From positions 1 to 38,229 of the forward strand of contig JAISCS010000172.1 of the NCBI GenBank assembly GCA_031265365.1: a stretch of 38,229 nucleotides of DNA, read 5' to 3'. Shown piece after piece: positions 16,595 through 25,684 of this stretch (position 1 is its first letter; every line of letters begins with the position of its first letter). Position numbers and translations under genes: made by a program. Under the pieces are notes generated by a model. It did no database searches and had not been told where the DNA came from. It was given only the letters and a program-made list of their open reading frames with translations. The DNA comes from Verrucomicrobiales bacterium (lineage in GTDB: Bacteria > Verrucomicrobiota > Verrucomicrobiia > Methylacidiphilales > JAAUTS01).

Positions 16595-18874
16595 ATGGAA
16601 AAGTCGCGCATGGAACCCGATTTGTTGTCCAACTTGGAACCGCCGACGGTGACGCGCTATGTGCGCGTGGTGCCGGAACTGGCGCTGGACAAGTTGTTTG
16701 ATTACATTCTGCCGCCGGCGCTGGCGGACCAGGTGTGCGAGGGGCACCGGCTGAAGGTGCCGTGGGGGCGACGGACGGCGCTCGCGTATGCGGTGGAGTT
16801 CCCGGAACAACCGCAGGTCGCCAACTGCCGCGAGGTGCTTGGACTGGCCGGCGACGAGCCGCTGTTGCCGCCGGTGCTCATCAAGCTCGCGCGGTGGATG
16901 GCGGATTATTATTGCTGCGATTTCAACCAGGCGTTGCGCGGGATGCTACCCGATGTGGTGCGGGCGCGGGAGGACGGGTTTAAGCAACAGTATTGGGTGC
17001 AAGCCGCCGGTGCTGACGATGAGGCGACGGTCGGCAGCTTGTTGAAGAACGCGAAAGTGCGGCGGCGGGCGTGGGAGTGTTTGCGCAAAAGCGGCGGCGG
17101 GTGGATGGCGGAGTTGTCGCGCGCGTGCGGGGCGACGCCGGCGGTGTGGCGGCAGTTGGAGGACAAGGGGCTGGCGGTCATCAGTCGCGCGCGCGTGGAA
17201 CGCGACCCGCTGGCGGTGAAGACGGAGGCGGACCGCCCGCTGTTGTTGAACGCCGAGCAGCACGCGGCGCTGACGTTGATACGGTCGCAGCTGGACGCGG
17301 AGCAGCCGCGGCCGGTGATGTTGCGCGGCGTCACCGGTAGCGGGAAGACGGAGGTGTATTTGCAGGCGCTCGCGGAGGTGTTGAAACGCGGGCGGAGCGG
17401 GTTGATTTTGGTGCCGGAGATTGCGCTGACGCCGCAGACGGTCGAGCGGTTTCGGCGGCGGTTCGAGGCGATGCACACGCGCGTCGCGGTGTTGCACAGT
17501 CATTTGTCGGCGGGCGAGCGGCACGACCAGTGGCAGCTGATTCGCGCCGGGCGGGCGCGCGTCGTCATCGGCGCGCGGTCGGCGATTTTCGCGCCGCTGA
17601 CCATGACCGGCATCATCATCATTGACGAGGAGCACGAGCACACGTACAAGCAGGAGGAGACGCCGCGTTATCACGCGCGCGACCTCGCCGTGCTGCGCGG
17701 CGCGCTGGAGCGGGTGCCGGTGGTGCTCGGCTCGGCGACGCCGTCGCTGGAGACGGTCCATAACGCGGCGCGGGGGAAGTATTTGGCGGCGGTGCTGAGC
17801 AAGCGCGTCGAGGATATCAAAATGCCGGTGATTCACGTGCTGGACTTGCGGCGGGAGTCGCACGCTGACCGTGAGCGGGCGCTCATCGCCGGCGAGTTGC
17901 GCGACGCGGTGACGGCGCGGCTGGCGCGGCGCGAGCAGTGCATTATTTTCCTCAACCGGCGCGGTTACTCGACGAGCCTGAGTTGCCCGAAATGCGGCTA
18001 CGTCGCGGAGTGCCCGCATTGCTCGCTGCCGCTGACGTATCACCGGACGAGCGGGCAAATTTGCTGTCATCTGTGTGACCACACGGCGCCGGTGCCGCGC
18101 GCGTGCCCGGAGTGCGGCTTCGCGCAATACAAATACCTCGGCACCGGCACGCAGAAAATCGAGGACGCGATCGCGCGGCTGTTCGGCGACGCGCGGATTT
18201 GCCGGATGGACTCGGACTCGATGCGCGGGCGTCACGCGTTTCAGCGGGCGTTGCAGGATTTCCGCGACCATCAGACGGATATTTTGATTGGCACGCAGAT
18301 GATTGCCAAGGGCTTGCATTTTCCGAACGTGACGCTGGTGGGGATTGTGAATTGCGATTCCGCCCTGCAACTGCCGGATTTCCGCGCCGCCGAGCGGGTG
18401 TTTCAGCAAATGGTGCAAGTGGCGGGTCGCGCCGGTCGCGGTGACAAGCCGGGCGAGGTGTTCATCCAAAGCCACACGCCGTTTCATCCCGCTATCCAGT
18501 TCGCGCGGCATCACGACGTGGAGGGATTTTACGACCAGGAGTTGGAGTTTCGCCGCGAGCATTTATATCCGCCGTACCGCCGCGCCGTGCTGCTCTGTTT
18601 TCGCGGTCGCTCCGAGGAAAAGACGAAATTCTGCATCGAGGCGGCGGCGAAACGCTTGCGTGAAAACAAAACGCTGATGCTGGCGAAGCAAGAAATCCCC
18701 GACCCCGCGCCCGCGCCGATTCCGAAAATCCGCGATTATTACCGTTTCCACCTGTTTTTGCTAACCAACCAACCGCTGCCGCTGAGCCGCGTCATCAAGG
18801 AGCAAATCATCAACCAGGAATGGCCGGAGGACATCCGCGTCACCGTGGACGTGGACGCGGTGAATTTGCTCTGA
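16595..18874 (+). CDS. priA: Primosomal protein N', replication-restart helicase PriA
   Basis: A 759-residue PriA, the 3'-5' helicase that recognises stalled or recombined forks and reloads the replisome. Order: N-terminal DNA-binding domain (YVRVVPELALDKLFDYILPP, VPWGRRTALAYAVEF); winged-helix region; Walker A GVTGSGKTEVYL (about residue 245); LVPEIALTPQTVERF; ARVVIGARSAIFAPL; motif II IIIDEEHEHTYKQ; GSATPSLETV. An eight-cysteine zinc region follows (CPKCGY, CPHCS, CCHLCDH, CPECGF), then GTQKIED, MDSDS, IGTQMIAKGLHFPNVTLVGI and QVAGRAGRG. The frame is open to an ATG at 16496, but that lies in the palindrome loop and adds repeat-encoded residues, so ATG 16595 is preferred; ATG 16610 is also possible. 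All helicase motifs and zinc ligands are present. Confidence 0.95.
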   Translation: MEKSRMEPDLLSNLEPPTVTRYVRVVPELALDKLFDYILPPALADQVCEGHRLKVPWGRRTALAYAVEFPEQPQVANCREVLGLAGDEPLLPPVLIKLARWMADYYCCDFNQALRGMLPDVVRAREDGFKQQYWVQAAGADDEATVGSLLKNAKVRRRAWECLRKSGGGWMAELSRACGATPAVWRQLEDKGLAVISRARVERDPLAVKTEADRPLLLNAEQHAALTLIRSQLDAEQPRPVMLRGVTGSGKTEVYLQALAEVLKRGRSGLILVPEIALTPQTVERFRRRFEAMHTRVAVLHSHLSAGERHDQWQLIRAGRARVVIGARSAIFAPLTMTGIIIIDEEHEHTYKQEETPRYHARDLAVLRGALERVPVVLGSATPSLETVHNAARGKYLAAVLSKRVEDIKMPVIHVLDLRRESHADRERALIAGELRDAVTARLARREQCIIFLNRRGYSTSLSCPKCGYVAECPHCSLPLTYHRTSGQICCHLCDHTAPVPRACPECGFAQYKYLGTGTQKIEDAIARLFGDARICRMDSDSMRGRHAFQRALQDFRDHQTDILIGTQMIAKGLHFPNVTLVGIVNCDSALQLPDFRAAERVFQQMVQVAGRAGRGDKPGEVFIQSHTPFHPAIQFARHHDVEGFYDQELEFRREHLYPPYRRAVLLCFRGRSEEKTKFCIEAAAKRLRENKTLMLAKQEIPDPAPAPIPKIRDYYRFHLFLLTNQPLPLSRVIKEQIINQEWPEDIRVTVDVDAVNLL

Positions 18875-18900
18875 AAAATTTCGCCACCGAGGGCACGATA

Positions 18901-18977
18901 TTTTTATCCGCAGATTACACGGATGAACGCATATTAAAAAACAATCTGCGAAAATCCGCGTAATCTGTGGATAAAAA
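18901..18977. repeat. Inverted repeat of ATCCGCAGATTAC type
   Basis: Arms 18901-18924 and 18954-18977 pair at 22 of 24 positions (TTTATCCGCAGATTACACGG and its complement). It lies between the convergent priA and the small unknown gene, ends in A7, and could serve as a terminator in either direction. No other copy was seen in the window. Confidence 0.8.
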
Positions 18978-18998
18978 AATCTTCGTGGCTGGAGTTTT

Positions 18999-19340
18999 TT
19001 ATTTGGCAGTTGAAGTTTTCGCGGCGGCGGCGATTTTTTTCAACAGGTCGTGCGTCTTGGCCGACCATTCGGCGCTGGCGGTCGCGCGCGCGATGTCCTC
19101 CACGGTGCGCGTGGCCCGGCCCTTTTTCCGGCGCGCCATCGCCACCAAGTCGCTGACCGTCACCGTGTCGCCCTCCGTGTCAATCTGCTCCAGACAGGCG
19201 CGCACACATTCCTCAATGAACGCCTTGGCGCTGTGGTTGGTGTAATCACAGGCGCGCATGACCTCCTTCATCAAGTCCTTGCTGAACCGCACCATGGTTT
19301 CCGGGGTGTCCGCCATGACGATATTTTTAAGCATCGACAA
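18999..19340 (-). CDS. Unrecognised 113-residue helical protein
   Basis: No family was recognised. The sequence is predominantly helical, with a Met-rich start (MSMLKNIVMADTPETMVRFS) and several possible starts: ATG 19340, 19334 (MLKNIV) or 19316 (MADTPE). A Cys-containing segment (RACDYTNHSAKAFIEECVRA) is followed by GDTVTVSDLVAMARRKKGRA, a central basic patch, and an Ala/Lys-rich tail (KKIAAAAKTSTAK). There is no signal peptide or membrane segment. The basic patch and size would suit a small DNA-binding protein, but that is a guess. It is divergent from the autotransporter gene, sharing a 69-base spacer. Normal codon use and a clean boundary support a real gene. Confidence 0.6.
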   Translation of the reverse strand: MSMLKNIVMADTPETMVRFSKDLMKEVMRACDYTNHSAKAFIEECVRACLEQIDTEGDTVTVSDLVAMARRKKGRATRTVEDIARATASAEWSAKTHDLLKKIAAAAKTSTAK

Positions 19341-19358
19341 AAAAAGAGAAATTTACAT

Positions 19359-19388
19359 TTGACATGGATAGCTAAAAGATAGCATAAT
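19359..19388 (+). promoter_or_regulatory. Sigma-70-type promoter for the autotransporter gene
   Basis: TTGACA at 19359-19364, an 18-base spacer, then CATAAT at 19383-19388 (5 of 6 to TATAAT). The ATG at 19410 follows, giving a leader of about 15 bases. The region is markedly A/T-rich for this genome. No strong Shine-Dalgarno sequence is seen; GAAG at 19396 is a weak candidate. Confidence 0.6.
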
Positions 19389-19409
19389 GCTAACGAAGCA
19401 AAAAATATT

Positions 19410-22400
19410 ATGAAATATTACTCCTATCTGATTGGCGGCGCGCTGGTGTTCGCCGCTGTTTTATTGCAACCTGCCGCGCCCTGCGCCGCCGCCGATGTTT
19501 ACTGGGGCGAAAGTGCTGCCGGCATGTGGACGACCGGCTCGTGGCGGGTGCAAGACCCAAGCGGCACCTGGCGCTTCAACCCACAGCCGACAGGCACGGA
19601 CAACGCCATCGTGCAGAACGCGCCCGACCCGTCCACCGTCGGCTCTGTCACCGTCAGCGCCGGCACCAGCGGCATCGCGCGAGATGTCATTATCGGCAAA
19701 GCCAACCTCGGCTTCCTGACGATTGAGGGGGTGTTGAGCAACACCAACGCCATCATCGGCGAAATCGTCGGCGCGGCGGGCAGCGGCGTCACCGTCAGCG
19801 GCACCGGCTTTTGGCGCAACAGTGGCACGCTAACCGTGGGACGCGACGGCTCGCTGACTTCCACGTTGGCCATCCTCAACACCGGCAGCGTCAGCGCGGT
19901 GACCAGCATCGTCGGCGAAATCATGAACAGCAACGGCGTGGTCACCATCGGCGGCACTGGCCTCTTCAACGCGGGCGTGCTGACGGTGGGACAATCGGGC
20001 AATGGCGGCGTCACGGTCAGCGGCAACGGCACGGTGGTCAGCGCGAACGCCACGCTCGGCAACGCGACGGGCGCGAGCGGTGCGGTCAGCGTCGGCGACA
20101 GCGGCGTGTGGCGCACGGGCAATTTCATCATCGGCAACAGCGGCGCGGGCGTGTTCACGCTGACGGACAACGCCAGCGGCACCAGCACGGGCGCGACTAT
20201 CGGCGCGAACGCCGGCTCGACCGGCGACGCCACCGTCAGCGACGGCGCGCGCTGGCTCAACAACGGCGCGCTGACCGTGGGCGTGGCGGGCGTCGGCACG
20301 CTGACGGTGAGCGACCACGCCACCGGCACCAACAGCGGCGCGCTGACCGTCGGGCAGAGCGGCACCGGCACGCTAACGTTGACTGACAGCGCAACCTTCA
20401 CCAACGGCGCCGCCGTCATCGGCGCGAACGCCAACAGCCTCGGCACCGTCAACATCAGCGGCTCGGTCGCATGGACGAACAACGGCGCGCTGACCGTGGG
20501 GCAGAGCGGCACCGGTGTCGTCACCATCACTGGCAGCAACATTGTCACCACCAGCGGCAATCTCACCGTCGGGCAGAGCGGCGCGGGCGCGCTCACCGTC
20601 AGCGGCGAAAATATTTTGACTAACAACAATCTCATAGTCGGCCAAAACGGTTCCGGCGTCGGCGAAATCACCATCGGTGGCACCGCGACTTGGACGAACA
20701 GCGGCAGCGTCACCGTCGGTCAGAGTGGCACCGGCACGGTCAAGCTCAGCGAAAACATTACTGTCACCAGCACCGGCGCGGCGGTGGTTGGTGCGAATGA
20801 CAACAGTTTCGGCGCCATCACCATCGGCGACAATGCGACTTGGGCGAACGCCGGCAATTTTACCGTCGGGCAAAGCGGTGCCGGCACGCTGACACTGAGC
20901 GGCAACGCCGTGGTCAGCAATAGCGCGGCGATTATCGGCGACACGGCCGGCGGCGTCGGCACCGTCAGCGTTGACGGCAACGCGCAATGGCGCAACAGCG
21001 GCACGTTCAAGGTCGGCAACAGCGGCACCGGCAAACTCACCATCAGCGGCAACGCGTTTGTGGAAACGCGGGACGCCGACATCGGTTACGACAAGAATGC
21101 GAATGGCGTCGGCACCGTCAGCGGCAGCGCGTTTTGGCAAATCAAGACCGACCCCGCCGCCGGTTACGAGGGCGCGTTGTTCATCGGCCACGGCACCACC
21201 GCGACCGACGCGCCCGCCGGCACGCTGAACATCACCGAGAGCGGCAGTGTCAGCGCCGGCCACAGCTACGTCGGCTACAATGCCAGCGGCGCGGTCAACG
21301 TCAGTGGCTCCGGTTTTTGGAACAGCGGCGATTTGTATCTCGGCGCGCACGGCGACGGCGCGCTGAACATCACCGACAGCGGCAGCGTCACCAGTGGCGT
21401 CGCCGCCATCAGTGACGCGCACGTCGGCGCGAACGGCACCGTCAGCATCGATGGCAACGGCCTGTGGCTTGTCACCGGCGGCACCCTGCAGAACAACGAC
21501 GGTGGCCACCTCGTGCTCGCCGACAGCGGCAGCGTCATCGTCAGTGGCACTTACACGCAAAGCGCGAGCGCGTTGCTGACGTTCACCCTCAGCGACACCA
21601 GCGCGAAAATCGTCGCCGACGGTGCCACCGTCAGCGGCACGCTGACCATCGCCGGCTTCACCGGCACGCTGGCGGACACGGCGAGCCTCGTGCAAAGCAC
21701 GACTTACACGCTCATCCACACCGCCGGGCCGGGCAACCTCAGCGGGCGTTTTGACGAGGTGAATTTCAGCGAGGGGTTTTTCGACGACATCCCCGATTAC
21801 ATCACCTCGCTCGGCGCCTACGTGGACAGCGGGACGCGGAATTATATGTCCGGCTTCAAATTGAGCTGGGACGCCGCCACCGTGGAAATCTCCGCCACGC
21901 GCGCGCACGGTGACTTCACCGTCGCTGACGATGTCTCCTTCGACGTGGACGTGCCGCTCAACGATGTGGCGGAAAATCCCGACAAAAATTGGGATGGCAA
22001 ATCGCTGACCAAGAACGGCCCGGGCACGCTGACGCTGAGCGCATCGAACAATTTTTCCGGCACCACCACGGTCAACGCGGGCTTGCTCAACATCAGCGGC
22101 TGGACGGGCAGCAACGCGGCGGGGGTCATTGACAGCGGCACCGTCAACGTCAGCGGCGCGTGGCTGGTGAGTGAGGATATTACTGTCACCAACGGCGCGT
22201 TGCTCGTGAGCGGCGGCACGGTGAGCGGCGGTACCGCGCTGAACGTGACCGATGGCGAGTTGACCGTCACCGGCGGCTTGCTGGACAGCCTCGCGGCGGT
22301 CGTGGACAACAGCGTCGCCACCGTCAGCGGCGGCACGTGGAACAGTGCGACACTGGATTTCACCGGCACCCTCGATGTCAGCGGCAGCGGCTTGGTCAAC

Positions 22401-25400
22401 AGTGACACGCTGGCGGTGAACGCCGGTAGCGTGATAATCATCGCCGAGAGCGGCACAATGACGAATGCGGCGGCGAAGGTGAACGCGCGCGAAGTCATCG
22501 TCAGCGGTGGCGTGTGGAACAGTGCGACGCTGGGTTTCACCGGCATCCTCAATGTCACCGGCAGCGGCTTGTTAGATACCGGCACACTGACGGTGAACGC
22601 GGGTAGTGTAGTGACCGTCGCGGAAAGCGGTACGGTGAAGAGCGTTGAGGCGGATGTGAACGCGCGTGAAGTTAGCGTCAGCGGGCAGGGTTATTTGGAA
22701 GCGTCACAGCTTGCGGTGAGCGACAGCCTGAGCATCACCGGCAGTGGCGTGGTCAAGAGCGAAACGGCGGACGCGCGCGTGACCAGCGTCAGCGGGAGTG
22801 GTTACTTGGAAGCGTCGCAGCTCACGGTAAGCGACAACCTGAGTGTGACCGGCAGCGGCGTGGTCAAAAGCGAAGCGGCAGACGTGCGCGTGGTCAGCGT
22901 CAGCGAACGCGGATATTTGGAAGCGGCGCGGCTCACGGTGAGCGACAGCCTGAGCCTCACGGACAGCGGCACGGTGATGAGCGAGGCGGCGAATGCGAGC
23001 ATGGTCAATGTCAACGGGAGCGGATATTTGAAAGCGTCGCAGCTCACGGTAAGCGACAGTCTGAGTGTAACCGGCAGCGGCGTGGTCAACAGCGGTGAGT
23101 TGACCACGGCAGTCGGCGGCGTGGTGACCGTCACAGACAGCGGCATAGTGACGAGCAAAACGGTGGACGCGAGCGTGGTCAGGGTTAGCGGGAGCGGTTA
23201 CTTGGAAGTCTTTCAGTTCAAGGTGAACGACAGCCTGAGCGTCACCGGTAGTGGCGTGGTCAACAGTGTTAAGTTGACCACGGCAGCTAACAGCGTGGTG
23301 GCCGTCACGGACAGCGGCGTAGTGATGAGCGAAGAGGCGAATGCGAGCGTGGTCAATGTCAACGGGAGCGGATACTTGAAAGCGTCACAGCTTACGGTGA
23401 CCGACAGCCTGAGCGTGACCGGCAGCGGCGTGGTCAACAGCGGTGGGTTAACCGCGGCAGCCGGCAGCGTGGTGACCGTCGCGGACAGCGGCACGGTGAC
23501 GAGCGAAGCGGCGGTTGCGAGCGTGGTCAACGTCAGTGGGCGCGGATACTTGGAAGCGGCGCGGCTCACGGTGAGCGACACCCTGAGCGTCACTGGCAAT
23601 GGCGTGGTCAAGGGCGACACGCTGACGATGAACACGGCGAAACTTTTGCTCGCGGGCGGCGCGGTGTTGCGCGCTGACGAGACGGTCGTCAACGGCGGCA
23701 CCGTCGCCATCGTCAGCAAGGACGTGCGCTTGCAAAACACCGCCGGCGCCGGACGGCTCACCATCAGCGGCTACGGCGCGACGGTGTTGCTCGACCACCG
23801 CGGCGATTTTACTTTCGACAGCAAGGTTGTCGGCAACACGAATATCAAACTCGTCAGCGGCATCACGACGTTCGCGGCGACGGACAGCACGCACAGCGGC
23901 ACCGTCAGTGTCAGCGCCGGCGCGCTGCTGCGGGCGGGCAGCGCGAATGTGATTTCACAAAACGCCGATGTGTCGCTCGCCGGTGGTGGCGCGTTTGACT
24001 TGAACAATTTTTCGCAACGGTTCCGCAATCTCAACGTCAGTGGCGGCGGCATTGATTTCGGCGGCACCGGCGGGGCGCTGGCGGTGAGCCGGTTGGACGG
24101 CGATGGCACATGGCATTTTTACGCTGACACCGGCAGCGGCGCGCGCAACACCGTCAGCGTCAGCGCCGCCAGCAGCGGGCGCGAGCGCGTGATTTTGAAT
24201 TTATCCGGCAACGAGACGGCCGACCCGCGCGCGGTGTTGGCCGGCATGATTGACGACCCGTATCAGGCGGTGTGGCAGTTTGACGATTTTCATTGGGGCC
24301 TGTTTGATTACAGCGCGGCGCAAACCGCCAACACGCTGACGCTGACCCAACACACCACGTCGGCCAGCGCGGGCATCGGCAGCATCGCGGAGGTGCAGCG
24401 GCGCGCGTGGTTCACGCAACAAAGTTCGCTGGTGAAGCGCATGGGCGATTTGCGGTTGAAAATCGCGCGCGAGCGGCTGGCCGCTGACGATGACGTGGTG
24501 ATGAAAAATTTGAACGCGCAGATTGACCAAATGTTCGCCGACCTCGGCGTGCCGCTGCCGCCGAGGCAGCAGGAGACGCCCGCGACGGTCGCGGAGACGG
24601 CGCGGTCATTTGTCGAGAATGTGTGGATGCGCGGCTTCGGCGCGCAGCAGAATGTCCGCGCCAGCGTCAGCGGCATGGCGTTTGACGAGACGGTTTACGG
24701 CTTCGATGTCGGCGCCGACCACGCGTGGAATATTGGCGCTGACGATGTGTTAGTCACCGGACTGTTCCTCGGTTACAATGGCGGCAGCGCGGATTTCAAA
24801 GGCGCGGGCGTGAAGACGGATTTGCACGGTTACCACGGCGGCCTGTATTTAAGCTGGCTGACGGACAACGGTTGGTACGTGGACGCGGTGGCGAAGGGCG
24901 CGGTCACCAACAGCGACCTCAGCGCGCCGCTGATCGGGCGCGCCACGAGCGTGGACGCTGACGGTGCCGGCGTTGGCGCGAGCGTGGAATTTGGCAAGCG
25001 GTTCGACTTCACCGGCGGCTGGTTTGTCGAGCCACAGGCGCAAATCGCCGCGCTGCACTTGATGACCGACGATTTCACTTTCGGCAGCCTCAACATCAAG
25101 GCCAAAGACCTCGACGCCGTGCAACTGCGCGCCGGCGTCACGGGCGGGCGCACCTTCGCGCTCAACGGCGGGCGCATGGTGCAAGTATACGGCAGAGTGG
25201 CCGGCGTGGAAGAACTCAGCAGCGGCGGTGAATTTCGCAGCGGCGCGCAAAAAGTGCGCGCTGACAGTGACGGCGCGCGCGCCGAGTTAGGCGGCGGCTT
25301 GATTTACCAAATAGACGCGCACAACCAGTTGCACCTCGACTACGAGGCTGGCTTCGGCGCGGGCTATACCTCCCCGTGGGGCCTTAACGGCGGGTATCGG

Positions 25401-25412
25401 TATCAGTTCTGA
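19410..25412 (+). CDS. Giant autotransporter (type V secretion) with repetitive beta-helix passenger
   Basis: A 2000-residue protein. Residues 1 to about 28 form a signal peptide (YLIGGALVFAAVLLQPAAPC, cut near AAA). The passenger has two repeat types. Residues about 150-720 carry short G/T/S-rich units around ALTVGQSGTGTLTLT and VIGANANSLGTVNIS. Residues 1095-1416 carry 37- and 58-residue units starting YLEASQLTVSDSLSVTGSGV. Between them is an autotransporter-associated strand repeat (GTLTLSASNNFSGTTTVNAG). From about residue 1725 comes the outer-membrane beta-barrel (VENVWMRGFGAQQNVRASV, YGFDVGADHAWNIGADDVL), ending in the aromatic C-terminal strand GGYRYQF that BamA recognises. Passengers of this kind are parallel beta-helices; adhesion is a reasonable guess, no more. 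Its own promoter is at 19359-19388. Cysteine is nearly absent, as expected for such proteins. Confidence 0.93.
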   Translation: MKYYSYLIGGALVFAAVLLQPAAPCAAADVYWGESAAGMWTTGSWRVQDPSGTWRFNPQPTGTDNAIVQNAPDPSTVGSVTVSAGTSGIARDVIIGKANLGFLTIEGVLSNTNAIIGEIVGAAGSGVTVSGTGFWRNSGTLTVGRDGSLTSTLAILNTGSVSAVTSIVGEIMNSNGVVTIGGTGLFNAGVLTVGQSGNGGVTVSGNGTVVSANATLGNATGASGAVSVGDSGVWRTGNFIIGNSGAGVFTLTDNASGTSTGATIGANAGSTGDATVSDGARWLNNGALTVGVAGVGTLTVSDHATGTNSGALTVGQSGTGTLTLTDSATFTNGAAVIGANANSLGTVNISGSVAWTNNGALTVGQSGTGVVTITGSNIVTTSGNLTVGQSGAGALTVSGENILTNNNLIVGQNGSGVGEITIGGTATWTNSGSVTVGQSGTGTVKLSENITVTSTGAAVVGANDNSFGAITIGDNATWANAGNFTVGQSGAGTLTLSGNAVVSNSAAIIGDTAGGVGTVSVDGNAQWRNSGTFKVGNSGTGKLTISGNAFVETRDADIGYDKNANGVGTVSGSAFWQIKTDPAAGYEGALFIGHGTTATDAPAGTLNITESGSVSAGHSYVGYNASGAVNVSGSGFWNSGDLYLGAHGDGALNITDSGSVTSGVAAISDAHVGANGTVSIDGNGLWLVTGGTLQNNDGGHLVLADSGSVIVSGTYTQSASALLTFTLSDTSAKIVADGATVSGTLTIAGFTGTLADTASLVQSTTYTLIHTAGPGNLSGRFDEVNFSEGFFDDIPDYITSLGAYVDSGTRNYMSGFKLSWDAATVEISATRAHGDFTVADDVSFDVDVPLNDVAENPDKNWDGKSLTKNGPGTLTLSASNNFSGTTTVNAGLLNISGWTGSNAAGVIDSGTVNVSGAWLVSEDITVTNGALLVSGGTVSGGTALNVTDGELTVTGGLLDSLAAVVDNSVATVSGGTWNSATLDFTGTLDVSGSGLVNSDTLAVNAGSVIIIAESGTMTNAAAKVNAREVIVSGGVWNSATLGFTGILNVTGSGLLDTGTLTVNAGSVVTVAESGTVKSVEADVNAREVSVSGQGYLEASQLAVSDSLSITGSGVVKSETADARVTSVSGSGYLEASQLTVSDNLSVTGSGVVKSEAADVRVVSVSERGYLEAARLTVSDSLSLTDSGTVMSEAANASMVNVNGSGYLKASQLTVSDSLSVTGSGVVNSGELTTAVGGVVTVTDSGIVTSKTVDASVVRVSGSGYLEVFQFKVNDSLSVTGSGVVNSVKLTTAANSVVAVTDSGVVMSEEANASVVNVNGSGYLKASQLTVTDSLSVTGSGVVNSGGLTAAAGSVVTVADSGTVTSEAAVASVVNVSGRGYLEAARLTVSDTLSVTGNGVVKGDTLTMNTAKLLLAGGAVLRADETVVNGGTVAIVSKDVRLQNTAGAGRLTISGYGATVLLDHRGDFTFDSKVVGNTNIKLVSGITTFAATDSTHSGTVSVSAGALLRAGSANVISQNADVSLAGGGAFDLNNFSQRFRNLNVSGGGIDFGGTGGALAVSRLDGDGTWHFYADTGSGARNTVSVSAASSGRERVILNLSGNETADPRAVLAGMIDDPYQAVWQFDDFHWGLFDYSAAQTANTLTLTQHTTSASAGIGSIAEVQRRAWFTQQSSLVKRMGDLRLKIARERLAADDDVVMKNLNAQIDQMFADLGVPLPPRQQETPATVAETARSFVENVWMRGFGAQQNVRASVSGMAFDETVYGFDVGADHAWNIGADDVLVTGLFLGYNGGSADFKGAGVKTDLHGYHGGLYLSWLTDNGWYVDAVAKGAVTNSDLSAPLIGRATSVDADGAGVGASVEFGKRFDFTGGWFVEPQAQIAALHLMTDDFTFGSLNIKAKDLDAVQLRAGVTGGRTFALNGGRMVQVYGRVAGVEELSSGGEFRSGAQKVRADSDGARAELGGGLIYQIDAHNQLHLDYEAGFGAGYTSPWGLNGGYRYQF
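19980..21060 (+). repeat. Degenerate short repeats in the first passenger region
   Basis: Repeated units coding for TVGQSGTG-, VIGANANS- and TW(T/R)N(N/S)G-type segments, each an expected beta-helix coil. Copies are diverged, with a coil roughly every 20-25 residues and a longer period of about two coils. The boundaries are approximate. Confidence 0.7.
22692..23655 (+). repeat. Long near-identical coding repeats (37- and 58-residue units)
   Basis: Seven starts of YLEASQL-type units: three 37-residue units from 22692, then three 58-residue units, then a partial one at 23547. Neighbouring copies share long identical stretches at the DNA level, for example TGAGCGTGACCGGCAGCGGC-type segments. 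That indicates recent tandem duplication or gene conversion. The long units equal a short unit plus a 21-residue insert (around TVTDSG). Confidence 0.8.
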
Positions 25413-25417
25413 TTTTC

Positions 25418-25445
25418 ACCGCGGAGACGCGGAGGGCGCGGAGAG
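25418..25445. repeat. CGCGGAGACGC-type dispersed repeat
   Basis: One unit (CACCGCGGAGACGCGGAGGG) directly after the autotransporter stop codon. The rest of the spacer to the tRNA is A/T-rich with no recognised terminator. Confidence 0.55.
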
Positions 25446-25529
25446 TGGTTCTATCTTGTTCCTTGTACTCATTTGCACCAAAAACGACATCTTTTAGCGC
25501 CTTTTGCCACCTTAAATTAAAAAGAAATC

Positions 25530-25617
25530 TGGCGGACAGGAGAGGATTCGAACCTCCGGTACCTCGCGGTACACGCGCTTTCCAGGCGCGCACAATAGAC
25601 CACTCTGTCACCTGTCC
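25530..25617 (-). tRNA. tRNA-Ser (anticodon GGA)
   Basis: Acceptor GGACAGG pairs with CCTGTCC. The discriminator is G and the CCA end is encoded (complement of 25530-25532). The anticodon loop CTGGAAA gives GGA, closed by a GCGCG/CGCGC-type stem. The long variable arm (TACCGCGAGGTA) and T loop TTCGAAT are typical of a class II serine tRNA reading UCC/UCU. Length is 88 bases. Confidence 0.96.
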
Positions 25618-25684
25618 GGTTATTGGCGGGGATGAAATGTTATCGCATTTCCCCGCCGGCGTCAGCTTTTATTCGCGCGTGTTC

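Noticed and set aside
16946-18562. A 538-residue minus-strand open frame inside priA
   Set aside because: Arg/His/Gln-rich shadow of the priA coding strand with no recognisable domain.
20373-21908. A 511-residue minus-strand open frame opposite the autotransporter
   Set aside because: The regular Ala/Asp/Arg pattern mirrors the repetitive passenger codons; it has no start context or motifs.
22692-23655. Regular repeats as a possible CRISPR array
   Set aside because: Units are 111 or 174 bases, in frame, and encode continuous beta-helix repeats; there is no short constant repeat with unique spacers.
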